NCBI RefSeq assembly: GCF_040720935.1
Contig: NZ_JBFDAE010000004.1
Span: 62,001 to 126,000 of the forward strand
Direction: 5' to 3'
DNA length: 64,000 nucleotides
From: Jejuia sp040720935
GTDB lineage: Bacteria > Bacteroidota > Bacteroidia > Flavobacteriales > Flavobacteriaceae
In this document: piece after piece, positions 1 through 8,331 of the stretch
How the letters are laid out: every line of letters starts with the position of its first letter
Numbering within the stretch: position 1 is the stretch's first letter
The notes under the pieces: model-generated
Databases searched by the model: none
What the model was told of the DNA's origin: nothing
The model's input: the letters and a program-made list of their open reading frames with translations, nothing else
Program-made: the position numbers and the translations under genes

Positions 1-1401
1 GATTTTGAAATAAGAGCAACACATCTTTACGATACATCAAATTTGGCATATAAAGGTAAAATATCTTATACCAAAAAAGTTCTATATCTTTTTCCAGTAA
101 CTATTAACATAACAGATGTCCAAAAAGTTCAACCACCGAACATACTACCTTTTGATTATTTCGGCGGAGGCTATTTTGATACCACTACTTTAATGGATAC
201 AGCAGGTTTACCAAGTGGTGTGTTTGTAAGGGACAGATTTGGATTTATACCAACGCCAAGTGCATTAGACATAGGGGAGAATAATGTTGCTTTAGGAGAT
301 CAAGATTATGAAAGCAGTTATGTTGGGGCAAGTCCACCAAGTAATCCTAAAAACACTCCTTTTGATAATTTTTCTACTGAATTTAACGTTGTAGATGGTC
401 ATAATCATAGGCACATAACTTTTAACACAAGAAATGGTGATTGGCTAGCCGCTGAAATAGAAGGGAATAATATTACCACAACTGATTGTGAATATCTTTG
501 TGGAGGCTACAGAAAAATAACAGGAGATGCTAATCTTTGTTTCGGAAGCTCGACTTTTGGGGCTTCGCAACCCTCTACAGCTTATAATTGGTCAATTACT
601 CAAGGCGCATCTTTGGTAAATGTTTCTGGAACTAACACACCCACTTTAGCTATGAGTGTAGTAGGTAGCAATACAGGTTTAGTTACCATATCCCTTGTGC
701 AAGGTGGTACTTGTGGAAATGCACCACCAATTACAAAAACAATTGCTGTAGGATCATCTGAGCCAATTTTGTTTAGTGCTGATCCAGACCCAAACAAAAT
801 TTATGCGCAAAATGATTCTTGTATTTTGTATTTTGAAGATCAAAGTGGAAATCAATACTTAAACCCTTCTAACTTCGAATTTATTTTAGATCCCTATAGT
901 AATTTTAGTTTTAGTGGAGTTAGTGGTAATGTGGTGCCATTATACTGTAATACAGCCGCACCCTTTTTAAATTTGAGTTTTCAAGCTCGTATAAAAAATG
1001 ATTGTGGCTGGGGCCCTTGGAAACAATTCACGTATTTCTTGCAAGGGTATGACCCTAATTACAATGGTTTTCAATTCAGTATGATTTCGGGTTCTGGCGG
1101 TTCTCAACTTGAATTGAATATCGCAGAAGCGCCAACAACTAGCTCAAATAATACTGTACAGCCCATTTCTGGTAAAATCGGCACTAACACTAATAAGAAG
1201 GAATATTTGAATATGGACACTACGCAAGAAGTTTACAAAATTAGAATATTAGATATCTATGGGAGAACAAAATTTTTAAAAAATAAAAATAGAAAGAAAA
1301 AAACTTATATAGATAGCTCATTATGGCCTTCGGGCATCTATTATGCCAGGGTTTCCAATAGGAATGGTAAAGTTCAAACTAAAGGTGTTGCCATAGAGTA
1401 A
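1..1401 (+). CDS. T9SS type A sorting domain protein, 5' end outside window
   Basis: The reading frame is open from base 1, so the gene begins upstream of the window; the TTG at 43 is not a convincing start because the frame continues unbroken before it. The C-terminal 60-70 residues look like a type IX secretion sorting domain: a DIYGR strand, a lysine/asparagine-rich loop, then PSGIYYARV and a final short strand. The body is rich in N, S, T, G and aromatic residues with scattered cysteines, as in secreted Bacteroidota surface proteins. No catalytic motif is visible, so the function is unknown. The product is expected to cross the inner membrane by Sec, the outer membrane by T9SS, and to be released or attached at the surface. 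It is convergent with mutY and separated from it by a hairpin terminator. Confidence 0.8.
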   Translation, partial: DFEIRATHLYDTSNLAYKGKISYTKKVLYLFPVTINITDVQKVQPPNILPFDYFGGGYFDTTTLMDTAGLPSGVFVRDRFGFIPTPSALDIGENNVALGDQDYESSYVGASPPSNPKNTPFDNFSTEFNVVDGHNHRHITFNTRNGDWLAAEIEGNNITTTDCEYLCGGYRKITGDANLCFGSSTFGASQPSTAYNWSITQGASLVNVSGTNTPTLAMSVVGSNTGLVTISLVQGGTCGNAPPITKTIAVGSSEPILFSADPDPNKIYAQNDSCILYFEDQSGNQYLNPSNFEFILDPYSNFSFSGVSGNVVPLYCNTAAPFLNLSFQARIKNDCGWGPWKQFTYFLQGYDPNYNGFQFSMISGSGGSQLELNIAEAPTTSSNNTVQPISGKIGTNTNKKEYLNMDTTQEVYKIRILDIYGRTKFLKNKNRKKKTYIDSSLWPSGIYYARVSNRNGKVQTKGVAIE

Positions 1402-1422
1402 ATTAAAAACTATGATTTAAAT

Positions 1423-1454
1423 AAAAGACTGAAATTTAATAGTTTCAGTCTTTT
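1423..1454. terminator. Bidirectional intrinsic terminator
   Basis: A perfect 12-bp stem (AAAAGACTGAAA / TTTCAGTCTTTT) with an 8-nt loop lies between two convergent genes. It carries A-tracts and T-tracts on both sides, so it can serve the T9SS gene and mutY alike. Confidence 0.8.
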
Positions 1455-1472
1455 GTCATTTAACTATCTAAA

Positions 1473-2513
1473 CTATTCAAAATTAAATGATTCTATAAAA
1501 TTTCCTATCAAAATTGGAACTGGATAAGATGTGATTTTATCGAAAGCAATGCCATCATTTACAGCACCCAAATTCACAATCCAAAACGTTGTATATAAAT
1601 GCTGATGCGATAACTTATGGATTTTTGGTGTATCATTATATTGTAACAACTCAAAAGATTTGTTTTTCACTTCGGAATATTGACCAACTATTTTCAGAAA
1701 AGCATCATAATCAACAACGTTATCGGTTTCAATTAACGGAAATTGATACAAATTTTGCCAAATCCCTTTGCCTTCTCGCTTTTCTAAGTTCGTTTTTTTA
1801 TCTTCCGATAGAAATACCAAAAAATTAAAATAGCGCTTCTTTACTTTTAGCTTTTTCAATTTAACAGGAAGCTGTTGTATGAGGTTCTTATTAAAAGCAA
1901 CACAACTTTCTTTAAACGGACAAACGGAACAATCTGGGTTTTTAGGCGTGCATTGGGTGGCACCAAACTCCATAATGGCTTGATTAAACATTGCCGGATT
2001 TTTAACGTCAATCAATTTTTCAGCTAAAGCCTTAAATTCCTTGATCCCTTTGGTTTCATTAATAGGCGTAGCAATACCGAAATATCGGGAGAGTACACGA
2101 TATACATTCCCATCTACAACAGCAGCTGGTTCATTAAAACATATCGAGGCTATGGCACTTGCCGTATAATCGCCCACACCTTTCAACTTTAACAGGTCCT
2201 TATATGTATTGGGAAATTTGCCATTAAGTTCATTCACTATATACTTTGCCGAAAAATGCAAATTTCTAGCTCGGGAGTAATAGCCCAAACCTTGCCATAA
2301 TTTTAACACTTCACTTTCATCGGCATTAGCCAAATGAAAAACGGTTGGAAAATGTTTTACAAAAACTTCATAATATGGCAACCCTTGTTTTACCTGTGTT
2401 TGCTGCAAAATAATCTCGGACAACCAAATAAAATAAGGATTCTGAGTTTCTCGCCAAGGCAAATTTCGCTTATTAACTGAATACCAGTATGTTAAAATTT
2501 CCGAAAAAGACAT
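1473..2513 (-). CDS. mutY: A/G-specific adenine DNA glycosylase MutY
   Basis: It removes adenine mispaired with 8-oxoguanine during base excision repair. The 346-residue protein has the full family signature: the SEIILQQTQV motif with catalytic Glu33, the helix-hairpin-helix segment LKGVGDYTASAIAS, the catalytic aspartate in VVDGNVYR (Asp134), and the [4Fe-4S] loop Cys188-x6-Cys195-x2-Cys198-x5-Cys204. The C-terminal third corresponds to the NUDIX-like 8-oxoG recognition domain. The ATG at 2513 is followed by a normal MutY N-terminus. It is divergent from the HU gene, which starts about 140 bp away. The iron-sulfur cluster makes it a client of the suf genes later in the window. Confidence 0.97.
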   Translation of the reverse strand: MSFSEILTYWYSVNKRNLPWRETQNPYFIWLSEIILQQTQVKQGLPYYEVFVKHFPTVFHLANADESEVLKLWQGLGYYSRARNLHFSAKYIVNELNGKFPNTYKDLLKLKGVGDYTASAIASICFNEPAAVVDGNVYRVLSRYFGIATPINETKGIKEFKALAEKLIDVKNPAMFNQAIMEFGATQCTPKNPDCSVCPFKESCVAFNKNLIQQLPVKLKKLKVKKRYFNFLVFLSEDKKTNLEKREGKGIWQNLYQFPLIETDNVVDYDAFLKIVGQYSEVKNKSFELLQYNDTPKIHKLSHQHLYTTFWIVNLGAVNDGIAFDKITSYPVPILIGNFIESFNFE

Positions 2514-2575
2514 GAATTATATTTCTACGAAGTGCTAAATTAAACGTTTATAATCTTAAATTTTAATGAATTAGG

Positions 2576-2608
2576 TTTGAAATATTGAATATTAAATGCA
2601 TATATTTG
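2576..2608 (+). promoter_or_regulatory. Bacteroidota-type promoter of the HU gene
   Basis: A TTTG at 2576-2579 is followed after 21 nt by TATATTTG at 2601-2608, a perfect match to the TAnnTTTG -7 box of Bacteroidota sigma-ABfr promoters. It lies about 48 nt upstream of the HU start codon. Confidence 0.65.
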
Positions 2609-2655
2609 CATCCCTTTTAAAAGTATTAATAGTAATAAAATTAAAACATATAATA

Positions 2656-2946
2656 ATGACGAAGGCTGATTTAGTAGCAAAAATTTCAGAAAAATTAGGA
2701 ATTGAAAAAGGCGATGTTCAAGCAACTGTTGAAACATTTATGGAAGAAGTAAAAACTTCCTTAGAAAGTGGGGACAATGTTTATTTAAGAGGTTTTGGTA
2801 GCTTTATTATCAAAACAAGAGCTGAAAAAACAGGTAGAAACATTTCTAAAAATACCACAATTAAAATACCTGCTCACAACATACCTGCATTTAAGCCTGC
2901 AAAAGTTTTTGTAGAAGGCGTTAAAACAAATGTGGACGTTAAATAA
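2656..2946 (+). CDS. HU/IHF-family nucleoid-associated DNA-binding protein
   Basis: A small dimeric DNA-bending protein of 96 residues. It has the HU fold signature: N-terminal helices (MTKADLVAKISEKLG), the GFGSF turn, and the arm region with the RNISKNTTIKIPAHNIPAFKPAK segment split around conserved R, N, P and AFKP residues. An ATG at 2596 in the same frame would add 20 hydrophobic residues foreign to HU and would overlap the promoter's -7 box, so the ATG at 2656 is chosen. It is followed by a 30-codon ribosomal-type gene and the RNase E/G gene. Confidence 0.95.
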   Translation: MTKADLVAKISEKLGIEKGDVQATVETFMEEVKTSLESGDNVYLRGFGSFIIKTRAEKTGRNISKNTTIKIPAHNIPAFKPAKVFVEGVKTNVDVK

Positions 2947-3013
2947 AGCACCAAAGTGCTGAATTTATTTCAGTATTAAAACGAATTATTAATCAAATAA
3001 AAAGACACTATTT

Positions 3014-3106
3014 ATGCCAAGTGGTAAAAAACGCAAAAGACATAAGGTAGCGACGCACAAACGTAAAAAACGTAGACGCGCTAACCGTCACAAAAAGAAA
3101 AAATAA
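3014..3106 (+). CDS. 30-residue very basic ribosomal-type protein (bS22/AURKAIP1-COX24-like)
   Basis: A 30-codon ORF starts with ATG at 3014, stops at 3106 and encodes MPSGKKRKRHKVATHKRKK followed by an R/H/K-rich tail. Nearly two thirds of the residues are K, R or H. From memory, this matches the small proteins annotated in Bacteroidota as AURKAIP1/COX24 domain proteins, related to the mitochondrial mS38 and mycobacterial bS22 ribosomal proteins. It probably binds rRNA. It lies 67 bp after the HU stop, just before a strong terminator, so it may be co-transcribed with HU. The coding assignment rests on composition and remembered conservation; its exact position on the ribosome is not established here. 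Confidence 0.85.
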   Translation: MPSGKKRKRHKVATHKRKKRRRANRHKKKK

Positions 3107-3112
3107 TTCAAA

Positions 3113-3137
3113 AAAAGTAGTTAGATTAACTACTTTT
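3113..3137 (+). terminator. Intrinsic terminator after the small basic protein gene
   Basis: An 11-bp stem (AAAAGTAGTTA / TAACTACTTTT) with a 3-nt loop runs directly into a T-run, 7 nt after the stop codon at 3106. Confidence 0.85.
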
Positions 3138-3241
3138 TTGGGTTTTAAAATCCCCGAATGGGGACAATTTAAAAAGTTCATTGAAATGAGTTCATTAATT
3201 TTTTAGCATCCTAGCAGATGTATTTTGAACTCCACGGATTA

Positions 3242-3313
3242 TCCCGATAACTGTCGGGACCTGTGACAAAAAATAATGTATAATCCATCTGTCACGCTAA
3301 AACGTGATGGATT
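3242..3313 (+). promoter_or_regulatory. Structured leader upstream of the RNase E/G gene
   Basis: Two inverted repeats lie in the roughly 85 nt before the RNase gene. The first is TCCCGA-TAACTG-TCGGGA at 3242-3259. The second is a longer hairpin at 3282-3313 in which AATCCA and TCACG pair with CGTGA and TGGATT, ending 12 nt before the ATG. Autoregulation through a 5' UTR is known for enterobacterial RNase E, so a similar role is possible, but that is inference. Confidence 0.4.
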
Positions 3314-3325
3314 AAAATTAACAAA

Positions 3326-4870
3326 ATGGATAAAGAATTGATTATTCGTTCTAATTCTGACGCTGTTGATTTTGCCTTACTTAAAGATGGAAAACTTATT
3401 GAATTACAAAAGGATGAAGATGATAACAATTTTGCAGTTGGTGATGTGTTTATCGCCAAAATACGCAAAACTGTTCCAGGACTAAATGCCTCATTTGTTA
3501 ATGTAGGCTATGATAAAGATGCATTTTTGCACTATCATGATTTAGGGCCTAAATTACCTTCTCTTTTAAAGTTCACAAAACGTGTAAGCACAGGTAAACT
3601 AAAAGATTTTTCTTTAAAAAACTTCCCATTTGAAAAGGATATTGAGAAAGATGGCAAAATTGCCGACGTCTTAAAATCCAATCAATCGCTACTGGTACAA
3701 GTAGTAAAAGAACCGATATCTACCAAAGGCCCGAGGATAACATCTGAGTTGTCTATAGCAGGTAGATATATTGTTTTAATGCCTTTTTCAAATCGCATAT
3801 CTATTTCTCAAAAAATAGAAGACCGCGAAGAAAAAGACCGCTTAAAACGTTTGGTAAAAAGTATCACACCACAAGGGTTTGGTATTATTGTTCGTACTGT
3901 AGCACAAGGCAAAAAAGTAGCCGAATTAGATAGCGATTTACAAAATTTGCTCCTTCGTTGGAATGCAATGTGTAAGAAACTGTACAAAGCACATCATCCC
4001 AGTAAAGTATTGGGAGAAATGAATAAAGCCTCGTCTATTTTACGAGACATATTCAATGACTCCTTTACAGGAATTACGGTTGATGACGAAACGCTGTACT
4101 ATCAAATTAAAGAGTATTTGCAAGAAATTGCACCAAAAAAAGAATCAATAGTTAAATTGTATCAAAACAAAGTTCCAATTTTCGAAAAATTCGGAATTGA
4201 ACGACAGATTAAAACCTCTTTTGGAAAAACCGTATCCATGACAAAAGGTGCCTATTTGGTAATAGAACACACCGAAGCCCTTCATGTTGTAGATGTAAAT
4301 AGCGGCAACCGATCAAACAAATCAAACAACCAGGAGGAAACAGCTTTAGAAGTCAATTTGATCTCAGCAACCGAGATTGCCCGTCAATTGCGTTTACGCG
4401 ATATGGGTGGTATCATAGTGATAGATTTTATTGATATGACGAAGTCTGAAAACAGGCAGAAGCTCTTCAACCATCTTCGTGATGAAATGAAAGACGATAG
4501 AGCAAAACACAAAATACTGCCGCCAAGTAAATTTGGTTTGATACAAATAACAAGACAACGGACACGCCCGGAAATGAATATTAAAACTCGAGAGGAAAAT
4601 CCCGATGTTTTAAACGGTTCTGAGGTAGAAGCACCAATAGGAATAGTGCAAAAAATAAACCACGATCTTGAAAAACTATTAAAAAAAGACTACAAAAGGT
4701 TGACCTTAAACACACATCCTTTTATAGCGGCCTTTTTAACAAAGGGCTTTCCATCTATACGTTCTAAATGGTTTTTAGAACACAAAAAATGGGTTAAAGT
4801 TTTACCCCGCGATGCTTACACATATTTAGAATACCACTTTTTCGATAAAGATGGTAATCGACTTAAATAA
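3326..4870 (+). CDS. rng: Ribonuclease E/G family endoribonuclease
   Basis: A single-strand-specific endoribonuclease for rRNA maturation and mRNA decay, 514 residues, the RNase G-like size without a long RNase E scaffold tail. The N-terminal S1 domain is visible (VGDVFIAKIRKTVPGLNASF ... DAFLHYHDLGP). The catalytic DNase I-like region has HVVDVNSGN and IIVIDFIDM, which supply the magnesium-binding aspartates. The CPxC zinc-link that tethers dimers in the E. coli enzymes is not seen at the expected place; the corresponding stretch is TREENPDVLNGSEVEAP. It follows HU and the small basic protein, with its own leader, and ends at a strong terminator. Confidence 0.95.
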   Translation: MDKELIIRSNSDAVDFALLKDGKLIELQKDEDDNNFAVGDVFIAKIRKTVPGLNASFVNVGYDKDAFLHYHDLGPKLPSLLKFTKRVSTGKLKDFSLKNFPFEKDIEKDGKIADVLKSNQSLLVQVVKEPISTKGPRITSELSIAGRYIVLMPFSNRISISQKIEDREEKDRLKRLVKSITPQGFGIIVRTVAQGKKVAELDSDLQNLLLRWNAMCKKLYKAHHPSKVLGEMNKASSILRDIFNDSFTGITVDDETLYYQIKEYLQEIAPKKESIVKLYQNKVPIFEKFGIERQIKTSFGKTVSMTKGAYLVIEHTEALHVVDVNSGNRSNKSNNQEETALEVNLISATEIARQLRLRDMGGIIVIDFIDMTKSENRQKLFNHLRDEMKDDRAKHKILPPSKFGLIQITRQRTRPEMNIKTREENPDVLNGSEVEAPIGIVQKINHDLEKLLKKDYKRLTLNTHPFIAAFLTKGFPSIRSKWFLEHKKWVKVLPRDAYTYLEYHFFDKDGNRLK

Positions 4871-4872
4871 TT

Positions 4873-4910
4873 AAAAACCCGCTACTTTTAAAGATAGCGG
4901 GTTTTTTTTA
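4873..4910 (+). terminator. Intrinsic terminator of the RNase E/G gene
   Basis: AAAAACCCGCTA pairs with TAGCGGGTTTTT around a 10-nt loop and ends in a long T-run, immediately after the stop codon. The left A-tract means it could also work for the convergent lipoprotein gene. Confidence 0.9.
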
Positions 4911-4938
4911 TTTTCAATTTTTGCTAAATGAACACTAT

Positions 4939-5796
4939 TTATGGGCACACAACATTTTCTCCTTTGTTATCCCAGCAATGCCAATCGGTATCCCCAAAAT
5001 GGTATTCAGCTTTTACACGACCATTATGGTTTGTTCTATGCCATTCCATATCAGCACTTACAAAATTCTTGCTGTTGTTATCATAAACATAGACATCATA
5101 AAAAGCATCATAATCTCCAGCTTGCAGCCCGTAGGTAATGGCACTATTTTTAAACGTGTCTGTTTCTCGCTCATTGTTCAGTTCTCTTACGTAGGTATAT
5201 TTTATATTGCCTATTTCTTCACCTTCAACAGCCCAATCAATTCTTAACATGTTTTCAGGATACGCAGCACTATGGTTCAACATCCAATGCCCACTTTTGC
5301 CATCAACTTTTGAAGTCCCCGAAAACCACATAAATTCATCAAAAGCATCAATGCCGCTTTTTGTGATATACATTTTCCAAAGCACTTCGTTTCCAACCAA
5401 TTCTCCTGTAAGTCTCGCTGCATACTGGCTGGTAAAACCATCTACAGTATATTTCCATTCCCATACGGCATTTCCTTTATACTCAGCTTTATGCCGAAAA
5501 GCTGTTTGAAATGAGGCAACAGGGACCGCTAATGTAGTTACCAGTGCTGTGTGCCAAACGCCTACCACTACCGAAGAATAGAGCCAATTGCTTTTATCTG
5601 GTGGGAGAGTGAATTTGTTTTCTGTTGATTTTGACGCCTGACCATTGAACGTGTTAAAATCCATTACCATAGAGGCTTCTGGAGGTAGGTTGGGGGCGAC
5701 TAAATTATCATTACCCTCATTGTCCGTAGAACAAGAAGCTAACACAATCAAAGAAAGAATCATAAACGATTTTAATAAAATGGTTTTTGTTTTCAT
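4939..5796 (-). CDS. Predicted lipoprotein of unknown function
   Basis: A 285-residue protein with a clear lipoprotein signal: basic start, hydrophobic run SFMILSLIVLASC, then Cys22 followed by STDNEG. The mature part is rich in W, Y, F, D and N and predicted mostly beta (for example MLRIDWAVEGEEIGNIKY and MEWHRTNHNGRVKAEYHF), ending in a short Cys-containing tail. I do not recognise the family. It stands alone, convergent with the RNase gene, with a 336-396 bp spacer upstream. It is likely anchored in the outer membrane. Confidence 0.75.
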   Translation of the reverse strand: MKTKTILLKSFMILSLIVLASCSTDNEGNDNLVAPNLPPEASMVMDFNTFNGQASKSTENKFTLPPDKSNWLYSSVVVGVWHTALVTTLAVPVASFQTAFRHKAEYKGNAVWEWKYTVDGFTSQYAARLTGELVGNEVLWKMYITKSGIDAFDEFMWFSGTSKVDGKSGHWMLNHSAAYPENMLRIDWAVEGEEIGNIKYTYVRELNNERETDTFKNSAITYGLQAGDYDAFYDVYVYDNNSKNFVSADMEWHRTNHNGRVKAEYHFGDTDWHCWDNKGENVVCP

Positions 5797-5929
5797 TGCA
5801 TAATATTTAGTTAAACTTAAAGTAGATAACGCATAAATAATGCCATTATTTCTGTATATACGATTGAAATGTATAATTTAGATTGATTCTTAAAAATATA
5901 AGAACTTGAATTATGCTTAGGGTTTTATT

Positions 5930-6030
5930 TGGACGTTACCCGATAGGGTTTGGCTTTCACTACTCTCCCGATTATCGTTGGCATTAAGCATAGCGTTCAA
6001 TCCCTTCGCATTAATTTAGCACACCAATCC
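5930..6030. repeat. Possible dispersed intergenic element
   Basis: This stretch, in the long gap 5797-6195, is less AT-rich than its surroundings. It contains GGACGTTACCCGATAGGGTT, then GGCTTTCACTACTCTCCCGA and ATCCCTTCGCA. From memory it resembles the GGGCGTTACCC...GGGCTTTC intergenic repeats common in Bacteroidota genomes. No second copy in this window proves that. The rest of the gap shows no gene. Confidence 0.35.
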
Positions 6031-6195
6031 TAGCTTATTGAAAGGATTTAATTTTCAATTACTCTTGTCTCATCTAAGCGGAGAAGTTAATAAAAATCAC
6101 TTTTTATCAGAAATCTAAAGCTTTTGCTCGAAATGAAGAACAAAAACACTCTTAACTTATTAAAACCTTCTATTTTTAGAAAAAATTCTTACTAC

Positions 6196-8262
6196 ATGAA
6201 TAAATTTTTACTTTATTTCGTTATTCTCTTTTTTTCCATTACTCCATTTATTGGTTTTAGCCAAATAGATATTCAACCGGCTAATGATATAACCATCGAA
6301 TGTGAAGGTGATGTAGATAGTTGGTTAGCATCTAATGGATTTGCCGTTGCTTCTAGCACTTGTGAACCTTTAGTTTGGACTAATGATTTTTCAGGTTTTA
6401 ATTTCTCCTGCTTTGAAACAGCTCAAGTAACATTTACGGTAATTAATCCTTGTGGTGATACTGCCACAACTACTGGAACTGTTTCTATAATGGATACAAC
6501 ATCGCCTTTTATTGAGGTTTCAGCCAGAGATATGACTGTAACTTGTGATGGTGCTGGAAACACAGGTGAACTAAATACTTGGTTGGCATCAAATGGAGGC
6601 GCCTTTAGTACCGATAATTGTAGTGGTATAAGTTGGTCTAATGATTTTGAGGGTTTAAGTTCAGATTGTAATGAGACGATATCAACTAGAGTAACATTTG
6701 TAGCAACTGATGATTGTGCGAATAATGCGCATACATTTGCAACTTTTACTATTGAAGCAGCAACTATTTGTCCAACAAGTCATATAGTACTAAGTTCTCA
6801 GGCAGATGTTGATGCCTTCTCGACAAACTACTCTGGCTGTTCTGAGATATTGTCTGGTTTAACAATTAGTGGCTCTGATATAACGGATTTAAGCCCATTA
6901 TCTGTTATTACAAGTGTAATAGGTCCTCTTTTCAATGGTTTAACAATAAAAGACAATCCATTATTAACTAACCTAAACGGTTTAGAAAATATAAGTGTCA
7001 TGCAGTTTGGAAATCTTGTTATTGAAAATAATGCACTTCTTACTAATATATTGGGTTTGTCGGGACTATCGGGAGAAGTTGGAGATTCAATCATTATTAA
7101 AGACAACCCTTTGTTAGAGAGCTTACAAGGACTTAATAATGTTACAAATCCATTAGCGGATGACTTTATAATAGATAATAATGATGCTCTAAGTAGTCTT
7201 AATGGTCTAGAAAGTTTAACTTGGGCAGATGATGTATTTATTAAAAATAATGATGGTTTAATAGATTTTAATGGTTTAACTGCTTTCGAATCATCTGGAG
7301 ATTTTTATGTAGAAAACAATTCATCTTTGGAAAGTTTTGATGGATTAAACTCAATTGATAAAGTTTATTCTTTATCAATTGATAATAATGCCCTGTTGCA
7401 AGATGTAACAGCATTAAACGATACAAATATTGTTAACAAAGTATTCATAATTAATAATACTTCCCTATCCACCTGTAATATTAATCCTGTTTGTTATTTT
7501 TTATCTCAATGGGATTCAGTAAATAACCCAAATGCAATTATGGTTGAAAATAATGCTTCTGGATGTATTGATATTGCTGAAGTTGAAAGTGTTTGTGAAA
7601 CTTTAATACCAGAAAATGATAACTGTGAAGGTGCGGATGAGTTAATACTCGGCGAACCTTTAATTGCCTCTAATAGATTTTCTACTATTTCAACTTATGT
7701 CCCATCATGTAATATAGATAGCCAATTTAGAGCTGATATTTGGTTTTCTTTTAATACAGGAGCATTGTCAATGATTGATATATTGGTAAATGGTGGTTAC
7801 TCATTACAACTATGGGAGGGGACTTGTGGCTCTTTAACACAAGTGGCTGGAGCTTGTGGAGCAAATGCCGTCAATGGGATTTCTGTTACTGCAAATACCA
7901 ATTATTTTGTTCAAGTGTGGTTTGATAATAGTGGTAGTTTAGTTAGCAAGGTAAGTAATAAAAAAAGTGCTAAAATTGCTGGTAATTTTGAAATTGTTAT
8001 TAAAGACAGCCTTCTTTTAACTACAGAAGATGGTTTAGATTTAGAGTTTTCAATGTATCCTAACCCAGTTAAAGAAGAGTTGATAATTAAGAACACCCAA
8101 AATTTAACTATTGAGAATATTCTAGTGTATTCGTCGCTTGGTAAAAAAATAATCGAAACGAATAATACAAATATCAATTTTTCTGAAATATCTTCGGGTA
8201 TGTATTTTGTTAAAATAAAAACTGATAGAGGACAGATTACTAAACAAGTTATTAAGAAATAA
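6196..8262 (+). CDS. Secreted leucine-rich-repeat T9SS surface protein
   Basis: The preferred start is the ATG at 6196, which gives a compact signal peptide (MNKFLLYFVILFFSITPFIG) ending before FSQ; the ATG at 6133 and TTG at 6124 would add up to 24 polar residues. The mature protein starts with two roughly 85-residue beta-sandwich-like repeats that share a WLASNG element and paired cysteines, resembling HYR-type modules. Next come about eight irregular leucine-rich repeats of the type IxNNxxLxxLxGLxxL, similar to receptor L-domain repeats. A jelly-roll-like Cys-containing domain follows, and the last 75 residues form a T9SS type A sorting domain (SMYPNPVKEELIIKN ... SSGMYFVKI). It probably acts as a surface adhesin or glycan-binding protein; the ligand is unknown. 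Confidence 0.85.
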   Translation: MNKFLLYFVILFFSITPFIGFSQIDIQPANDITIECEGDVDSWLASNGFAVASSTCEPLVWTNDFSGFNFSCFETAQVTFTVINPCGDTATTTGTVSIMDTTSPFIEVSARDMTVTCDGAGNTGELNTWLASNGGAFSTDNCSGISWSNDFEGLSSDCNETISTRVTFVATDDCANNAHTFATFTIEAATICPTSHIVLSSQADVDAFSTNYSGCSEILSGLTISGSDITDLSPLSVITSVIGPLFNGLTIKDNPLLTNLNGLENISVMQFGNLVIENNALLTNILGLSGLSGEVGDSIIIKDNPLLESLQGLNNVTNPLADDFIIDNNDALSSLNGLESLTWADDVFIKNNDGLIDFNGLTAFESSGDFYVENNSSLESFDGLNSIDKVYSLSIDNNALLQDVTALNDTNIVNKVFIINNTSLSTCNINPVCYFLSQWDSVNNPNAIMVENNASGCIDIAEVESVCETLIPENDNCEGADELILGEPLIASNRFSTISTYVPSCNIDSQFRADIWFSFNTGALSMIDILVNGGYSLQLWEGTCGSLTQVAGACGANAVNGISVTANTNYFVQVWFDNSGSLVSKVSNKKSAKIAGNFEIVIKDSLLLTTEDGLDLEFSMYPNPVKEELIIKNTQNLTIENILVYSSLGKKIIETNNTNINFSEISSGMYFVKIKTDRGQITKQVIKK

Positions 8263-8331
8263 AAAAAGCCTAAACGCTACCGTGAGTTCCTGCTTAGCGG
8301 AAGCGTACTCTAAAAAGTTTAACCATAAAAA

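Noticed and set aside
43..1401. TTG at 43 as a true start for the first gene
   Set aside because: The frame is open before it to base 1 and no signal peptide follows, so the gene is simply cut by the window.
2596..2655. N-terminal extension of HU
   Set aside because: It overlaps the -7 promoter box and adds a hydrophobic stretch foreign to HU proteins.
5797..6195. tRNA or small RNA in the long gap
   Set aside because: No cloverleaf or clear promoter-terminator pair was seen; only a possible dispersed element.
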